A DNA stretch of 64,000 bases from Hyphomonadaceae bacterium JAD_PAG50586_4 (GTDB taxonomy: Bacteria; Pseudomonadota; Alphaproteobacteria; Caulobacterales; Aquidulcibacteraceae): contig CP096134.1 of the NCBI GenBank assembly GCA_023242925.1, positions 3,243,501 through 3,307,500 on the forward strand, in the 5' to 3' direction. The notes beneath the pieces are model-generated. The model had not been told where the DNA came from, did no database searches, and was given only the letters and a program-made list of their open reading frames with translations. Of the stretch, positions 7,396 through 16,275 are shown in pieces; the first letter of the stretch is position 1, and each line of letters opens with the position of its first letter. The translations under genes were made by a program, and so were the position numbers.

Positions 7396-7826
7396 TCATG
7401 GCAGTTTCCAAATCCGTTCGCGCCGCAAACGCTGACGGCCTGCCTCCGCCAAGTTTCCGCGCCGCAGATGCATGGTGAGGTTTTGGATCACGCGGAAGGC
7501 AATGGCTCGCGCTAGCACCGCGTCCGCCACGTCCAAGCCCTTGGCGCGCATGACGCGCTCGGTTAGCTGACGCGTTGAAAGCTCGCCCTCACGCTCCAGC
7601 GCGTCTCGGCAGATGGTGAACATCTCACGATAGCGAAACAGGCGCCGCAGGTTCGTGTATCTTGCCAGATCAATCGGATCGCCCAGGCCTCGAAGATCGT
7701 CAGCGCAGCCGACACATGCGCAAGGTCGGCTCGCGCCTGCGCGAGCTTGTTCTCATATCGCTCTATTGTGTCTTGGATCACCGCTTGCTTGTTGCGGAGC
7801 GTGACGACAGTGGTGCTTTCGGCCAT
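7396..7826 (-). pseudogene. Small conserved hypothetical protein, frameshifted
   Basis: The N-terminal part (from ATG at 7826) reads MAESTTVVTLRNKQ and continues as a coiled-coil-like helix to LTIFEA. The C-terminal part in another frame reads RYREMFTICRDAL, then ELSTRQLTERVMRAKGLDV, a winged-helix-like segment, and ends ERIWKLP at 7396. The frames join if one base is added to the run of three C at 7682-7684, giving GDPIDLARY between them and a protein of about 143 residues. Proteins with this coiled-coil plus winged-helix arrangement occur near mobile genes in alphaproteobacteria. Function unknown. Confidence 0.7.
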
Positions 7827-7896
7827 GGGCCGGATGTAAGGGCGTTCAAGATCGGCGCGAGGCGGCGGTTACATTGCTACTCCGTGCCGTGCACGC

Positions 7897-8457
7897 TTAC
7901 GCGTCGAGTTCGATATCCCAATAGAGATAATCGACCCAGGTCTCGTGCAAATGGTGCGGCGGGAAGCGGCGCCCGACATGCTGGAGTTCATGCATGGTTG
8001 GCCGGCGCGGCTTCTTGTACGGGCGCATGCCGCTCTGTTGGGGCATCAAGCCACCCTTGCGCAAATTGCACGGCGCGCATGCGGTGACGATGTTTTCCCA
8101 GGTCGTGCGCCCGCCGCGCGAACGCGGAATCAAATGGTCGAACGTGAGATCATCGGACGTGCTGCAATATTGGCAGGCGAAACCGTCGCGCAGGAAGACG
8201 TTGAACCGCGTGAACGCCGGTGGGCGATCCTGGGTGACGTAATCGCGGAGCGAGATGACCGACGGCAATTTCATCTCGAACGACGGCGAATGCACCACGT
8301 GATCGTAGTGCGCCACGACGTCGACGCGTTCGAGGAACACGGCTTTCACCGCTTCTTGCCAGGGCCACAAGGACAGCGGGTAATATGAAAGCGGCCGGAA
8401 GTCGGCGTTCAAAACCAGCGCCGGAAAACCCGCGAGAGGGGCGCTGGATACACTCAT
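7897..8457 (-). CDS. HNH endonuclease family protein
   Basis: The 186-residue protein has an N-terminal LVLNADFRPLSYYPLSLWPW motif and a central HNH zinc-finger nuclease core. The core holds CQYC (about residue 96), FDHLIPRSRGG with the catalytic DH, then ENIVTACAPCNLRKG supplying Asn and the second CxxC. This type is widespread and usually single-copy in alphaproteobacteria, and its physiological substrate is unsettled. It starts at ATG 8457. It shows no sign of belonging to a restriction system. Confidence 0.88.
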   Translation of the reverse strand: MSVSSAPLAGFPALVLNADFRPLSYYPLSLWPWQEAVKAVFLERVDVVAHYDHVVHSPSFEMKLPSVISLRDYVTQDRPPAFTRFNVFLRDGFACQYCSTSDDLTFDHLIPRSRGGRTTWENIVTACAPCNLRKGGLMPQQSGMRPYKKPRRPTMHELQHVGRRFPPHHLHETWVDYLYWDIELDA

Positions 8458-8634
8458 CGGCGGCTGCTCCAGTGCAGCCGCTGCAGGATCTGGTGGGGGA
8501 TCAGGCTATGAAGACTGAAGGCCAAAGCTCCTCTAATGCGGGCGAACCTAGCATGAATCGCCAGCTCCGCGAGACGAGCTTTAGCTGATTTGCCGCGACA
8601 GCTTCATGACAGCGGCGCACGTTGCCGAAAAAGC

Positions 8635-9312
8635 TCAGCGGCCCAGCTCAATCTTAGGCGTTTTCAGATAGGTAGCCAAAAAGTCCGCGCCGAGTTCCAA
8701 GCCGTCCGGGCCGATCGCGTGCGGCGTCCCATACGACACGTGCCATTGGGCGCCGTGCCCCGCCGCGGCCAACGCCTCGGCCGACTCGAACATGAACGGG
8801 ATCGGCAGCGTCGGGTCGCGGTCGCCGTGGATCAGCAGCACCGGCGGCTTGGCGCGCATTTCGTCCTTGAGGCGCTGGCCGCCGACGAGCACGCCAGAGA
8901 AGCCAAGCACCGCCGCCAAGGGCTTCTCGCGCCGCAGCGCCACGTGCAGCGCCATCATCGTGCCTTGGCTAAACCCAACGAGCGCGACGCGGCTTGCGTC
9001 GAGTGCGTATTTTTCCATCTCGCGTTCGATGAAGCGGTCGACAGAAGGCGCGGCCATACGCACGCCCTGCTCCATCAAGAGCGGATCGAGATCGGTGATC
9101 GGAAACCATTGATAGCCGCCGGGCGCCATCGGCGTGGGTTCGATCGCGTTGGGCGACACGAACGCCGTGCCTGGCAAAAGATCAGCCCAGTACGGTGCGA
9201 GGCTGATCAGGTCCGCGCCATTGGAGCCGTAGCCGTGCAGGAAGATCACGAGCGAATCTGGCTTGCCCCCGCGCGCGGGCGGCATCCGGGGCCCATCGAT
9301 GAAAACCGTCAT
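8635..9312 (-). CDS. Carboxylesterase/phospholipase, alpha/beta hydrolase
   Basis: This 225-residue cytosolic serine hydrolase belongs to the phospholipase/carboxylesterase group. The oxyanion region is FLHGYGSNG (about residues 24-32). The nucleophile elbow GFSQG has Ser115, and Asp166 (HGDRD) and His198 (TPHAIG) complete the triad. No signal peptide is present. It likely cleaves short acyl esters or thioesters; the substrate is unknown. It is divergent from gluQRS (48 bases between starts). Confidence 0.85.
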   Translation of the reverse strand: MTVFIDGPRMPPARGGKPDSLVIFLHGYGSNGADLISLAPYWADLLPGTAFVSPNAIEPTPMAPGGYQWFPITDLDPLLMEQGVRMAAPSVDRFIEREMEKYALDASRVALVGFSQGTMMALHVALRREKPLAAVLGFSGVLVGGQRLKDEMRAKPPVLLIHGDRDPTLPIPFMFESAEALAAAGHGAQWHVSYGTPHAIGPDGLELGADFLATYLKTPKIELGR

Positions 9313-9359
9313 GGCCCGCTAGTAGCCCTTCGCGGGCCCGAAAGGTAGCCTCGCGCGCC

Positions 9360-10196
9360 ATGCGCTTCGTCACCCGCTTTGCCCCTTCGCCCACGGGCTA
9401 TCTGCATTTGGGTCATGCCTTCTCGGCGCTGACCGCGTTCGACGCGGCGCAGGCCGCAGGCGGGCGCTTCCTATTGCGGATCGAGGACATCGACCAGGGC
9501 CGTGCGCGGCCGGAATTCGAGGCGGCGATCTTCGAGGATTTGGCTTGGCTCGGAATGAACTGGGAAGAGCCGGTGCGGCGCCAGGCCGAGCACATGGCCG
9601 AGTACGCCGCGCCTCTTGAAAGCCTGATGGCGCGCGAGCTGGTTTATCGCTGCTTCCGTACGCGCAAGGAGGTCGCCGAGGCGATCGCCTCCGCCCCGCA
9701 TGGGGCGAGCGAGGATATGTTTCGCGGCGAACCGCTGCCGGCGGATGAGGAGGCCGCCAAGCTTGCGGCGGGCGATGCGTTCGCGTGGCGGCTCTCTTTG
9801 AAGAAGGCGCGCAGCGTGTTGGGGCCGGCCTATTTCACGCTGGTGTTTGAAGATGAGACGGGGCTCGTACGCGCCGAGCCCGACAAGCACGGCGATGTGG
9901 TGCTGGCGCGCAAGGATTTCGGCACGAGCTATCACCTGGCCTCGGTGTGGGACGACGCGTTGCAAGGCGTAACCCACGTGATCCGCGGCGAGGATTTGCG
10001 CGAAGCGGCGCACCTTCACGTGCTGCTGCAAAAGCTGCTCGACCTGCCGCAGCCAACTTATCGCCACCACCGGCTCATTTTGGGCGAAGACGGCAAGCGC
10101 CTTGCCAAACGCGACCAAGCAGCAACTTTGCGCGCGCTGCGCGAAAGCGGCCAAACCCCGGCCCGCATAAGAGAGTTACTGGGGCTTCAACGCTAA
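9360..10196 (+). CDS. gluQ: Glutamyl-Q tRNA(Asp) synthetase
   Basis: It attaches glutamate to the queuosine base of tRNA(Asp). The 278-residue length fits this truncated GluRS paralogue, which lacks an anticodon-binding domain. The class I signature is seen in FAPSPTGYLHLGHAFSAL (HLGH at 16-19) and the KMSKS-like KRLAKR near 246-251. It starts at ATG 9360 in the promoter gap shared with the esterase. The zinc-site cysteines of some family members are not evident, which is common for the family. Confidence 0.9.
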   Translation: MRFVTRFAPSPTGYLHLGHAFSALTAFDAAQAAGGRFLLRIEDIDQGRARPEFEAAIFEDLAWLGMNWEEPVRRQAEHMAEYAAPLESLMARELVYRCFRTRKEVAEAIASAPHGASEDMFRGEPLPADEEAAKLAAGDAFAWRLSLKKARSVLGPAYFTLVFEDETGLVRAEPDKHGDVVLARKDFGTSYHLASVWDDALQGVTHVIRGEDLREAAHLHVLLQKLLDLPQPTYRHHRLILGEDGKRLAKRDQAATLRALRESGQTPARIRELLGLQR

Positions 10197-10290
10197 CGGC
10201 CATTCACCAAGCGAAAGCACGCTTCTCTAAACTTGTTGTCGTAACGTGATTTACAAGAAGAGGCGCCAGCAGCGGCGCGATGATGTTTTT

Positions 10291-10647
10291 ATGGTCTGGG
10301 TCGATCACGCGAATTATTACGGGCCGAACCGCCGGCGCAAACCTCCGGGCTTGCGTCTGAGCGAGCGTCGGCGCGTTGACCATTCCGGTCATGCCCCGCT
10401 CCTCAGCAACGCGCTGCGCCATCTGCGCCTGCTCATCATCGACACGAACGGCGAAGAGAGCGTCGACCGCTTCATCGCACGCGCCAGTGCGGTGGCTGGC
10501 CTGGCGCGCGATCGCATGGAAGTCGAAGCCGCGCGCGCGCTGACGAGCCTGTCGGCGTTTGCTCAGCGCAATCGCGAGGCCGATCTGCGGCCGATCCTTT
10601 ATGAAGGCCTCGACCGCGTGCAGCGCTCACTGCGCGCCTTCCACTAA
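10291..10647 (+). CDS. Conserved hypothetical protein
   Basis: From ATG 10291 the product is 118 residues. The frame is also open from GTG 10246, and neither start has a convincing Shine-Dalgarno. It begins MVWVDHANYYGPNRRRKPPG, with basic patches PNRRR and SERRR. A helical stretch (about residues 45-118) with few charged pairs follows. I do not recognise the family. It stands alone between gluQ and the convergent gene at 10656. Confidence 0.6.
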   Translation: MVWVDHANYYGPNRRRKPPGLRLSERRRVDHSGHAPLLSNALRHLRLLIIDTNGEESVDRFIARASAVAGLARDRMEVEAARALTSLSAFAQRNREADLRPILYEGLDRVQRSLRAFH

Positions 10648-10655
10648 TCGGGCCA

Positions 10656-10949
10656 TTAATCGGGGTAGTGACGGAAGCCTGGCCAGCCTTCGATGGCCTC
10701 GATGGCTTCATGCGCGGATTCCAATTTGTGATCCGGCACGTTTGAAAGCCGCGCCGCTTCGATCCACGCCTTGATCGCGGTCGGCGCGATGCGGTCGCGG
10801 CCGCACAGCACGAACACCGGCTCATCCTTACCCACAGCGGAAAGCGAGCCGTGCTCCAATTCGGCGGCCAGGCGCGCAAAGCCTGCTTCGCGCAGTAGCG
10901 CGGCGCATTGGAGCTTCACGTCGCGACCTTCAATTTCAGTCATGGACAT
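10656..10949 (-). CDS. Small conserved hypothetical protein (97 aa)
   Basis: I place the start at ATG 10949, 9 bases after GGGGAGG. The product looks soluble and mixed alpha/beta (EIEGRDVKLQCAALLREAGF, FVLCGRDRIAPTAIKAWIEAA). A DUF-type fold is likely, but I cannot name it. It lies 41 bases downstream of the transglutaminase gene on the same strand, so it may be the last gene of that operon. Confidence 0.6.
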   Translation of the reverse strand: MSMTEIEGRDVKLQCAALLREAGFARLAAELEHGSLSAVGKDEPVFVLCGRDRIAPTAIKAWIEAARLSNVPDHKLESAHEAIEAIEGWPGFRHYPD

Positions 10950-10989
10950 CGGGCGCCTCCCCAAATACTAGGGCCTCAAGCACGGCGAA

Positions 10990-11811
10990 TCATTGCTGCG
11001 CTTGGTGCGGACTTGGCGCGACATCGACCTCAACCGCAAGCGTTTCGCGCACGCTGGCGCTGACCCATCCGCGCAACGGCGCCGCATCGGCGGCATCCAA
11101 ACCTGAGCAAAGACGCACATAAGCATCGGTTGGGCTTTGCCGGTTCGACGGATCGAAGCCGACCCATCCCAGCTCCGGCACATAGGCTTCCGCCCAGGCA
11201 TGCGATTCCTGGCGGCCGACATAACCGGCTGAAATGTAACCGGCCACGTAGCGCGTGGGGATATCGGCCAAGCGCGCGGCGGCGATGAAGACGTGCGCGT
11301 GGTCCTGGCACACGCCCTTCCCGTTCTGCAGCGCCTCGGTAGCAGTGGTGGCGTGGTGGGTGGAATATTGCTCGTACTCCACGGCGTCGCGCACGTTCTG
11401 AGATATCTCGTGCAACGTATCGAGCACCGAGCCGCGCGCGCTCGCGCGTGCAAGTTCGAGGATTTCTCGGCTTGGCGCCGTGAGGTTGGTTTCGCGCAAA
11501 AACACTGCAGGTTTTGAATGATCTGCGAGCCCGCGCATCACGCCAGCGGCGTCGCTGGTTTCGACGATGCCGTCGGCGATAATTTCAATCTGCGCCTGCT
11601 CGTCCTCGGTGCGCCAGATCGCTTCCGCATCGCCATAAGCGTTCACCAGGAGCGGCTTCACTTCGGCCCCGTTGACCGTGACGCTCCAGCGCACCGGCTT
11701 TTGCCCCTCGAAACGCGAGGGATAAAGACGCAGCCGCAGATCCGCACGCCGCGCGGGCGGGTTGTAATCGTAGCGCGTAACGTGACGGACCGAGAGTCGC
11801 ATGATCTTCAA
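10990..11811 (-). CDS. Transglutaminase-like cysteine protease/ligase
   Basis: The 273-residue protein has an N-terminal beta-rich domain (about residues 1-110) and a transglutaminase-like papain-fold domain. The triad is Cys168 (GKGVCQDHAH), His204 (ESHAWAEAY) and Asp220 (GFDPSN). This is the usual partner of the alpha-E and circularly permuted ATP-grasp proteins encoded just upstream. Comparative genomics has proposed that such operons make or process peptide or amide bonds. The start overlaps the alpha-E stop (ATGA at 11808-11811). There is no signal peptide, so it is likely cytosolic. Confidence 0.9.
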   Translation of the reverse strand: MKIMRLSVRHVTRYDYNPPARRADLRLRLYPSRFEGQKPVRWSVTVNGAEVKPLLVNAYGDAEAIWRTEDEQAQIEIIADGIVETSDAAGVMRGLADHSKPAVFLRETNLTAPSREILELARASARGSVLDTLHEISQNVRDAVEYEQYSTHHATTATEALQNGKGVCQDHAHVFIAAARLADIPTRYVAGYISAGYVGRQESHAWAEAYVPELGWVGFDPSNRQSPTDAYVRLCSGLDAADAAPLRGWVSASVRETLAVEVDVAPSPHQAQQ

Positions 11812-12725
11812 AAATGGTAGGCGCGTGAGATTTCGGCCGAAAGCCGATTTGTCACCTGAATGGCGTCGCCGATGAATTCGTGCAAGCCAGTCTGGAAAAG
11901 CGTTTGAATGTCACAACGTTCCAAGCGGCCGACCATATCGGCGACAATCTCGTGGCAATCGTGGCGTTCGCCGTAGAGCTTTGCCAATTCGTCCAGGTGG
12001 CGCTCCAGCGCCCGGTAGCAGAAATTCGCTGACCTCGGGAACGTGGTGTTGAGCACGAGGAATTCGGCAATGCCCCAAGGCGTGTAGTCGCCGCGATAGA
12101 CGTGGTGATAGGCGCGCACCGCCGAAGTAGCGCGCAGCACCGACGTCCATTGATGGAAATCGCGTCCGCCGCCAACGACATCCGTCTCGGGCAGCAGCAC
12201 GTAATACTTCACGTCCAGCAGACGCAGCGTCATCTCAGCGCGCTCGACATATTCGCCAAGACGCAGAAAGACATAGCCTTCGTTGCGCAATAACGACGTC
12301 TCCGCGGCGCCACGGAACGCGGCAGCGCGCTGCTTTGCCCAATCGAGCCAAACGGGCAGATCGGAGATCGCTTCGTCCGCATCGAGCGCTTCCAGCAGGC
12401 GCCAATGGTCGTTGAGCGCCTCCCACATATCGGCCGTGAGTGCGGTGCGGATGGCTTTGGCGTTGGCGCGGGCTTGGGCGATGCACGATTGGATCGAAGA
12501 GCGGTTTTCGCGATCAAGCAACAGATAGGAAATGATCTCGGAATCCGTGGCGACCTCAGGCAACGCTTCGGCGCAGCCGCAAGCGAGTGCAACAGAGCGC
12601 CACTCCTCGTTAGCGCCAGGCAGCATCGCCATGCGCCGACCCATTTCGATCAGGCGCGCGGTGGCGTCGGCGCGCTCGATGTAGCGGCCCATCCAAAACA
12701 GATTCTGTGCGGTGCGGCTCAGCAT
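11808..12725 (-). CDS. Alpha-E domain protein
   Basis: The 305-residue all-helical protein begins MLSRTAQNLFWMGRYIERADATARLIE, the hallmark start of the alpha-E family (N-F-W-x-G-R-Y-x-E-R-A). The family is always found with a circularly permuted ATP-grasp enzyme and often a transglutaminase, exactly as here. It is thought to act as a partner or scaffold of the ligase; no activity is proven. It starts 4 bases after the ATP-grasp stop. Confidence 0.92.
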   Translation of the reverse strand: MLSRTAQNLFWMGRYIERADATARLIEMGRRMAMLPGANEEWRSVALACGCAEALPEVATDSEIISYLLLDRENRSSIQSCIAQARANAKAIRTALTADMWEALNDHWRLLEALDADEAISDLPVWLDWAKQRAAAFRGAAETSLLRNEGYVFLRLGEYVERAEMTLRLLDVKYYVLLPETDVVGGGRDFHQWTSVLRATSAVRAYHHVYRGDYTPWGIAEFLVLNTTFPRSANFCYRALERHLDELAKLYGERHDCHEIVADMVGRLERCDIQTLFQTGLHEFIGDAIQVTNRLSAEISRAYHF

Positions 12726-12729
12726 GGGC

Positions 12730-14136
12730 TCATTCCGACAACACCCACGTGTCCTTGACGCCCCCGCCCTGACTTGAGTTCACGACGAGCGAACCCTTCG
12801 TCAGCGCCACGCGCGTGAGACCGCCGGGCGCCAAGCGCACTTGTTTGCCGACAAGACAAAACGGCCGGAAATCGACGTGGCGATTGTCGATGCCGTCGGC
12901 GGTGACCGTGGGCGCAGACGAAAGATCAAGCGTGGGTTGCGCAATGTAAGCGTCGGGCTCAGCGAGGATCTTGGTGCGGAATTCGGAGAGCTGTTTTTTG
13001 GTCGCGTGCGGGCCGATCAACATGCCATAGCCGCCCGAACCGTGCACTTGTTTGACGACAAGGTCCTTCAGATTGGCCAGCACGTGGTCGCGCTCATCGG
13101 CAAGCGAACAGCGCCACGTCTGCACGTTTTTCAGGATCGGTTGTTCGCCGAGATAGAAGCGGATCATTTCCGGCACGAACACGTAGATGGCCTTGTCGTC
13201 AGCGATGCCGGAGCCCGGCGCCGAGCAGAGCGTCACACCGCCGGCGCGATAGACGCTGAACAGGCCCGGCACGCCGAGCAACGAATCCGGCCGGAACGCG
13301 AGTGGATCGAGATAGGAATCATCGATACGCCGGTAGATCACGTCGACGCGCTGGGGCCCGCGCGTGGTGCGCATCCAAGCCAGACCATTGTCCACGAACA
13401 GATCGCTGGACTCGACCAGCTCAACGCCCATCAGGTCAGCAAGGAACGAGTGCTCGTAATAGGCGCTGTTGAGCGGACCGGGCGTCAAGAGCACCACGGT
13501 CGGCTCGCCCCTGCAGGCCGGCGGCGCGACTTCCTGCAGCGTGCGCTTCAGCAGCGTCGGATATTCATCGATCGGATCGACGGCGCAGGCCGCGAACAGG
13601 CGCGGAAACATCCGCATCATGATTTCGCGGTTCTCAAGCATGTAGCTCACGCCCGAGGGTGTGCGGCAATTGTCTTCGAGCACCTGAAAATCGGTGTCGT
13701 TGGTGCGGACGATGTCGACGCCGACGATATGGCTATAGATGCGACCCGGCGGATCAAAGCCCGCCATCTCCGGCAGATAGGCTTCGTTCTGGTAGACAAG
13801 GCTCTCCGGCACGATGCCGGCGCGTAGAATCTCGCCGCGATGATAGACATCGTAGAGGAATGCGTTGAGCGCCCGCGCCCGCTGCTGGACGCCGCGCGAG
13901 AGCCTGCGCCATTCGTCGGCGCCGAACACGCGCGGAATGAGATCGAACGGGATCAGGCGCTCTGGATCGCCGCCCTCCCCGTAAACCGAGAACGTGATGC
14001 CGAGGCGTCGGAACAGCGCTTCGGCTTCGCTTTGGCGTTGGCGCAGCGTGGCTTCGCCCGTCGCCTCCAGCCAAGCGGCGACTTGAGCATAGGATGGACG
14101 GATTGACCCGTCCGCGGCGCGCATTTCTTCAAACAT
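12730..14136 (-). CDS. Circularly permuted type 2 ATP-grasp protein
   Basis: A predicted ATP-dependent carboxylate-amine ligase. From ATG 14136 (MFEEMRAADGSIRPSY, after GGGGG) it has 468 residues, normal for the family. The frame continues upstream to 14298, but that part would overlap the neighbouring gene. Family landmarks are RIYSHIVGVDIVR, VLEDNCRTPSGVSYMLENR, LLTPGPLNSAYYEH, SAPGSGIADDKAIY and VKQVHGSGGYGML near the C-terminus. The permutation places the usual N-terminal ATP-grasp elements late. It heads the ATP-grasp, alpha-E, transglutaminase set. Confidence 0.9.
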   Translation of the reverse strand: MFEEMRAADGSIRPSYAQVAAWLEATGEATLRQRQSEAEALFRRLGITFSVYGEGGDPERLIPFDLIPRVFGADEWRRLSRGVQQRARALNAFLYDVYHRGEILRAGIVPESLVYQNEAYLPEMAGFDPPGRIYSHIVGVDIVRTNDTDFQVLEDNCRTPSGVSYMLENREIMMRMFPRLFAACAVDPIDEYPTLLKRTLQEVAPPACRGEPTVVLLTPGPLNSAYYEHSFLADLMGVELVESSDLFVDNGLAWMRTTRGPQRVDVIYRRIDDSYLDPLAFRPDSLLGVPGLFSVYRAGGVTLCSAPGSGIADDKAIYVFVPEMIRFYLGEQPILKNVQTWRCSLADERDHVLANLKDLVVKQVHGSGGYGMLIGPHATKKQLSEFRTKILAEPDAYIAQPTLDLSSAPTVTADGIDNRHVDFRPFCLVGKQVRLAPGGLTRVALTKGSLVVNSSQGGGVKDTWVLSE

Positions 14137-14246
14137 CGGCCCCCGACACTCGACTGATTGTGCAGCGCCGAGAACGTTGGCAGGCGCCGTATGAAGGACG
14201 TGTGAAGCGGGCGCCTTGCTTTTAGGCGCCGGCGCCGCTTCCCCGC

Positions 14247-15413
14247 TCAGGGCGCGGCGGAACGGGCCCCAAATGCTCCAATCAGCCGCGTGCTCCAATC
14301 ACCCAGACCATCCCACGCCTCGCCGCCGCCCGTGAACAGCCCCAGGCGCACCATGACCAAGTCCTTGGACGGCACGACAACGACGATCTGACCCTCGTAG
14401 CCCTGTGCGGAGAACGCGTCGCGCATCTCGTCGCCCGTGATCAGCGAGCGCGCGGGTCGACCGTCGCCAGTCTGGGGCGTCAGCCACCAATGGGCGCCGT
14501 AGGTGTCGGTGTTTTGCGCGGGGCCGGGCGTGCGGGCGAAATCGACCCAGCCTTCTGGCAGCACGCGCTGGCCGTCCCATACGCCGCCGCGCAAATAGAG
14601 ATAGCCAAAGCGCGCCCAGTCGCGGCCAGTCATCCAGATGAGCGAGCTGCCGTAGAAGAGACCTTGGGGATCGAACTCGACGATGGGGTGCACGCCGATC
14701 TGGTCGAACAGGGACGTGTTCATCCAGGCGCGCATGCGGTCGCGGCGATCAATGGCGTTCTGCGGGTTGGGCACGATCGTGCGCGTGAGCGCGTCGGAGA
14801 TCAGCAATGTGCCGGCGGAGGAATAATTCCAATGCGCGCCGGGGTCGTGGATCAGCGGCAAACTCGCGCCCCAGCGCGTCGTGTCTCGACGGCCTTCGCC
14901 GAACAGCATGCGCGCGTTGCCGGCGTGGGCGATGTTGTCGGCGCTCTCGGTGTATTCGAGGCCGTCGACCATGTTCAGCCAGTTGCGCCAGCTGATCGAG
15001 GCGCGCCGATCGCTGGCGCGCCAATGCGGGTTGCCCATCGGCGTATCGATCGCGAGCCGGTTCTGCAGCACAGCGGCGCCGACGAGCGCGTGCGTCACCG
15101 ATTTCGCCATCGACCAGGAATTGAGCCGCGTACCGCGCGAATATCCCTCAGCGTAGCGCTCGAACACGAGACGGCCGCCTTGAATAACAAGCACCGCGCG
15201 CGTTTCACCGAGCAGCGCGTGGCGCCCGGCGAAGGCTTCGGTGATGGCGAGATCGAGGGCTGCGCGATCCACGTCATCGGGCAGCGGCGCTTCGGCCCAT
15301 TCCTGCGTTGGCCACGCCACGCCCGCCGGCTGCGGCGGTAGCGGATAAAGCGATTGCGCGTTTGCTGCTGTTGCGAACAATAACGCCACCGCCCCCATCA
15401 ATACGCGCCGCAT
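14247..15413 (-). CDS. Exported serine hydrolase, class C beta-lactamase-like
   Basis: Start ATG 15413 follows GGGGAG. It is followed by a signal peptide (RRVLMGAVALLFATAANAQ, cleavage near residue 19), so the mature enzyme is periplasmic. The SxxK motif SMAK lies at about residues 101-104, and WNYSSAGT matches the YxN-like position of the penicillin-binding fold. Family members act as esterases, D-aminopeptidases or DD-peptidases. The gene lies 110 bases upstream of the ATP-grasp gene on the same strand, so co-transcription is possible. Substrate unknown. Confidence 0.85.
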   Translation of the reverse strand: MRRVLMGAVALLFATAANAQSLYPLPPQPAGVAWPTQEWAEAPLPDDVDRAALDLAITEAFAGRHALLGETRAVLVIQGGRLVFERYAEGYSRGTRLNSWSMAKSVTHALVGAAVLQNRLAIDTPMGNPHWRASDRRASISWRNWLNMVDGLEYTESADNIAHAGNARMLFGEGRRDTTRWGASLPLIHDPGAHWNYSSAGTLLISDALTRTIVPNPQNAIDRRDRMRAWMNTSLFDQIGVHPIVEFDPQGLFYGSSLIWMTGRDWARFGYLYLRGGVWDGQRVLPEGWVDFARTPGPAQNTDTYGAHWWLTPQTGDGRPARSLITGDEMRDAFSAQGYEGQIVVVVPSKDLVMVRLGLFTGGGEAWDGLGDWSTRLIGAFGARSAAP

Positions 15414-15466
15414 GACGTCTCCCCTCGCCTTCGCTATGCTCACCTCCAAGCATAGGGGAGGCGCAG

Positions 15467-15781
15467 GTGTCGCGCAAACACTGGGTTTGGATGGGCGTAC
15501 TGGCGGCGATCGTTTTCGTGGTTGCGGGCGCCGCTTGGGCGTCGCGCGGTCAGATCGCTTATGCGCAGATCGCGACAGGGTACGCGGCGAAACAGACGTG
15601 CTCGTGCCTGCATGTGAGCGGGCGCGAACTGGACACTTGCATGGCCGATTTCCCCGAAGACGCGCGCCAGCAAATCAGCATCGCGCAAGATGGCTACCAG
15701 GTGCGCGCAAGCGTGCTCTTGGGCGCGATCAGCGCGTCGGCCGTGTACGAACCGGAATACGGGTGCCGAATTCTAGACTAG
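15467..15781 (+). CDS. Small exported or membrane-anchored hypothetical protein
   Basis: It starts at GTG 15467 after AGGGGAGG. The 104-residue product has one N-terminal hydrophobic helix (about residues 7-25), then a small domain. The domain has cysteines in CSC (about 45-47), C58 and a final C, suggesting a disulfide-bonded periplasmic domain. No family was recognised. It is divergent from the serine hydrolase (53 bases). Confidence 0.6.
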   Translation: MSRKHWVWMGVLAAIVFVVAGAAWASRGQIAYAQIATGYAAKQTCSCLHVSGRELDTCMADFPEDARQQISIAQDGYQVRASVLLGAISASAVYEPEYGCRILD

Positions 15782-16225
15782 CCAGCCGTGTGGATTAGGC
15801 ACCGGCTTGCGCATCACCCCAAGCACGAGCGCGATCGCTGCGCGCAACGCCGCCCAGATCGCGACCGCAAGGTGGACATAGATCGTGCCAATACCCAAAG
15901 CGCCGTGCACATATCCCAACAAACTGCCAAGCACCCAGATCGCGTAGCCGATCACCAAGGTGCGCACCGCGTGCTCATGGTGCGTGTTCGCCCACGGCAT
16001 CGCCTGGCCGCGATTGGTGAACGCCAGCGCAATCGCGGCAATGCCCACGGCCATGCCGATCAAGGACCATGGCTGGGGCAAAAGCAAATTCAGCGCGAAC
16101 GCGGCGATGGTGAGCAGATGCACCAGCACAACCTTGCCACGATGCGTCTTCAAACCGACGCCGCCGCTTTGCTGCGGACGCGCCGGCTTCGGGCGGCGGA
16201 AGGGCGTGACGTTGTCGCTCGGCAT
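15773..16225 (-). CDS. Multi-pass membrane protein, possibly DUF4870-like
   Basis: From ATG 16225 (MPSDNVTPFRR) the product has 150 residues: a basic N-terminus (about 1-30), then four hydrophobic segments (about 32-50, 52-70, 88-108, 112-135) and a final PVPNPHGWLV. The four-helix layout and the C-terminal NP-x-GW-like ending resemble small Tic20/DUF4870-type membrane proteins; I am unsure. The longer frame to 16495 reads as non-coding. Its end overlaps the end of the convergent gene at 15781. Confidence 0.65.
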   Translation of the reverse strand: MPSDNVTPFRRPKPARPQQSGGVGLKTHRGKVVLVHLLTIAAFALNLLLPQPWSLIGMAVGIAAIALAFTNRGQAMPWANTHHEHAVRTLVIGYAIWVLGSLLGYVHGALGIGTIYVHLAVAIWAALRAAIALVLGVMRKPVPNPHGWLV

Positions 16226-16275
16226 GATTCTAGAAGAATAGGGCGCGCGGCCGATCAGAGCCAGTTGTTCACTAC

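Noticed and set aside
14490-15341. Plus-strand frame of 283 codons opposite the serine hydrolase
   Set aside because: Antisense shadow; the minus strand has a signal peptide and SxxK motif.
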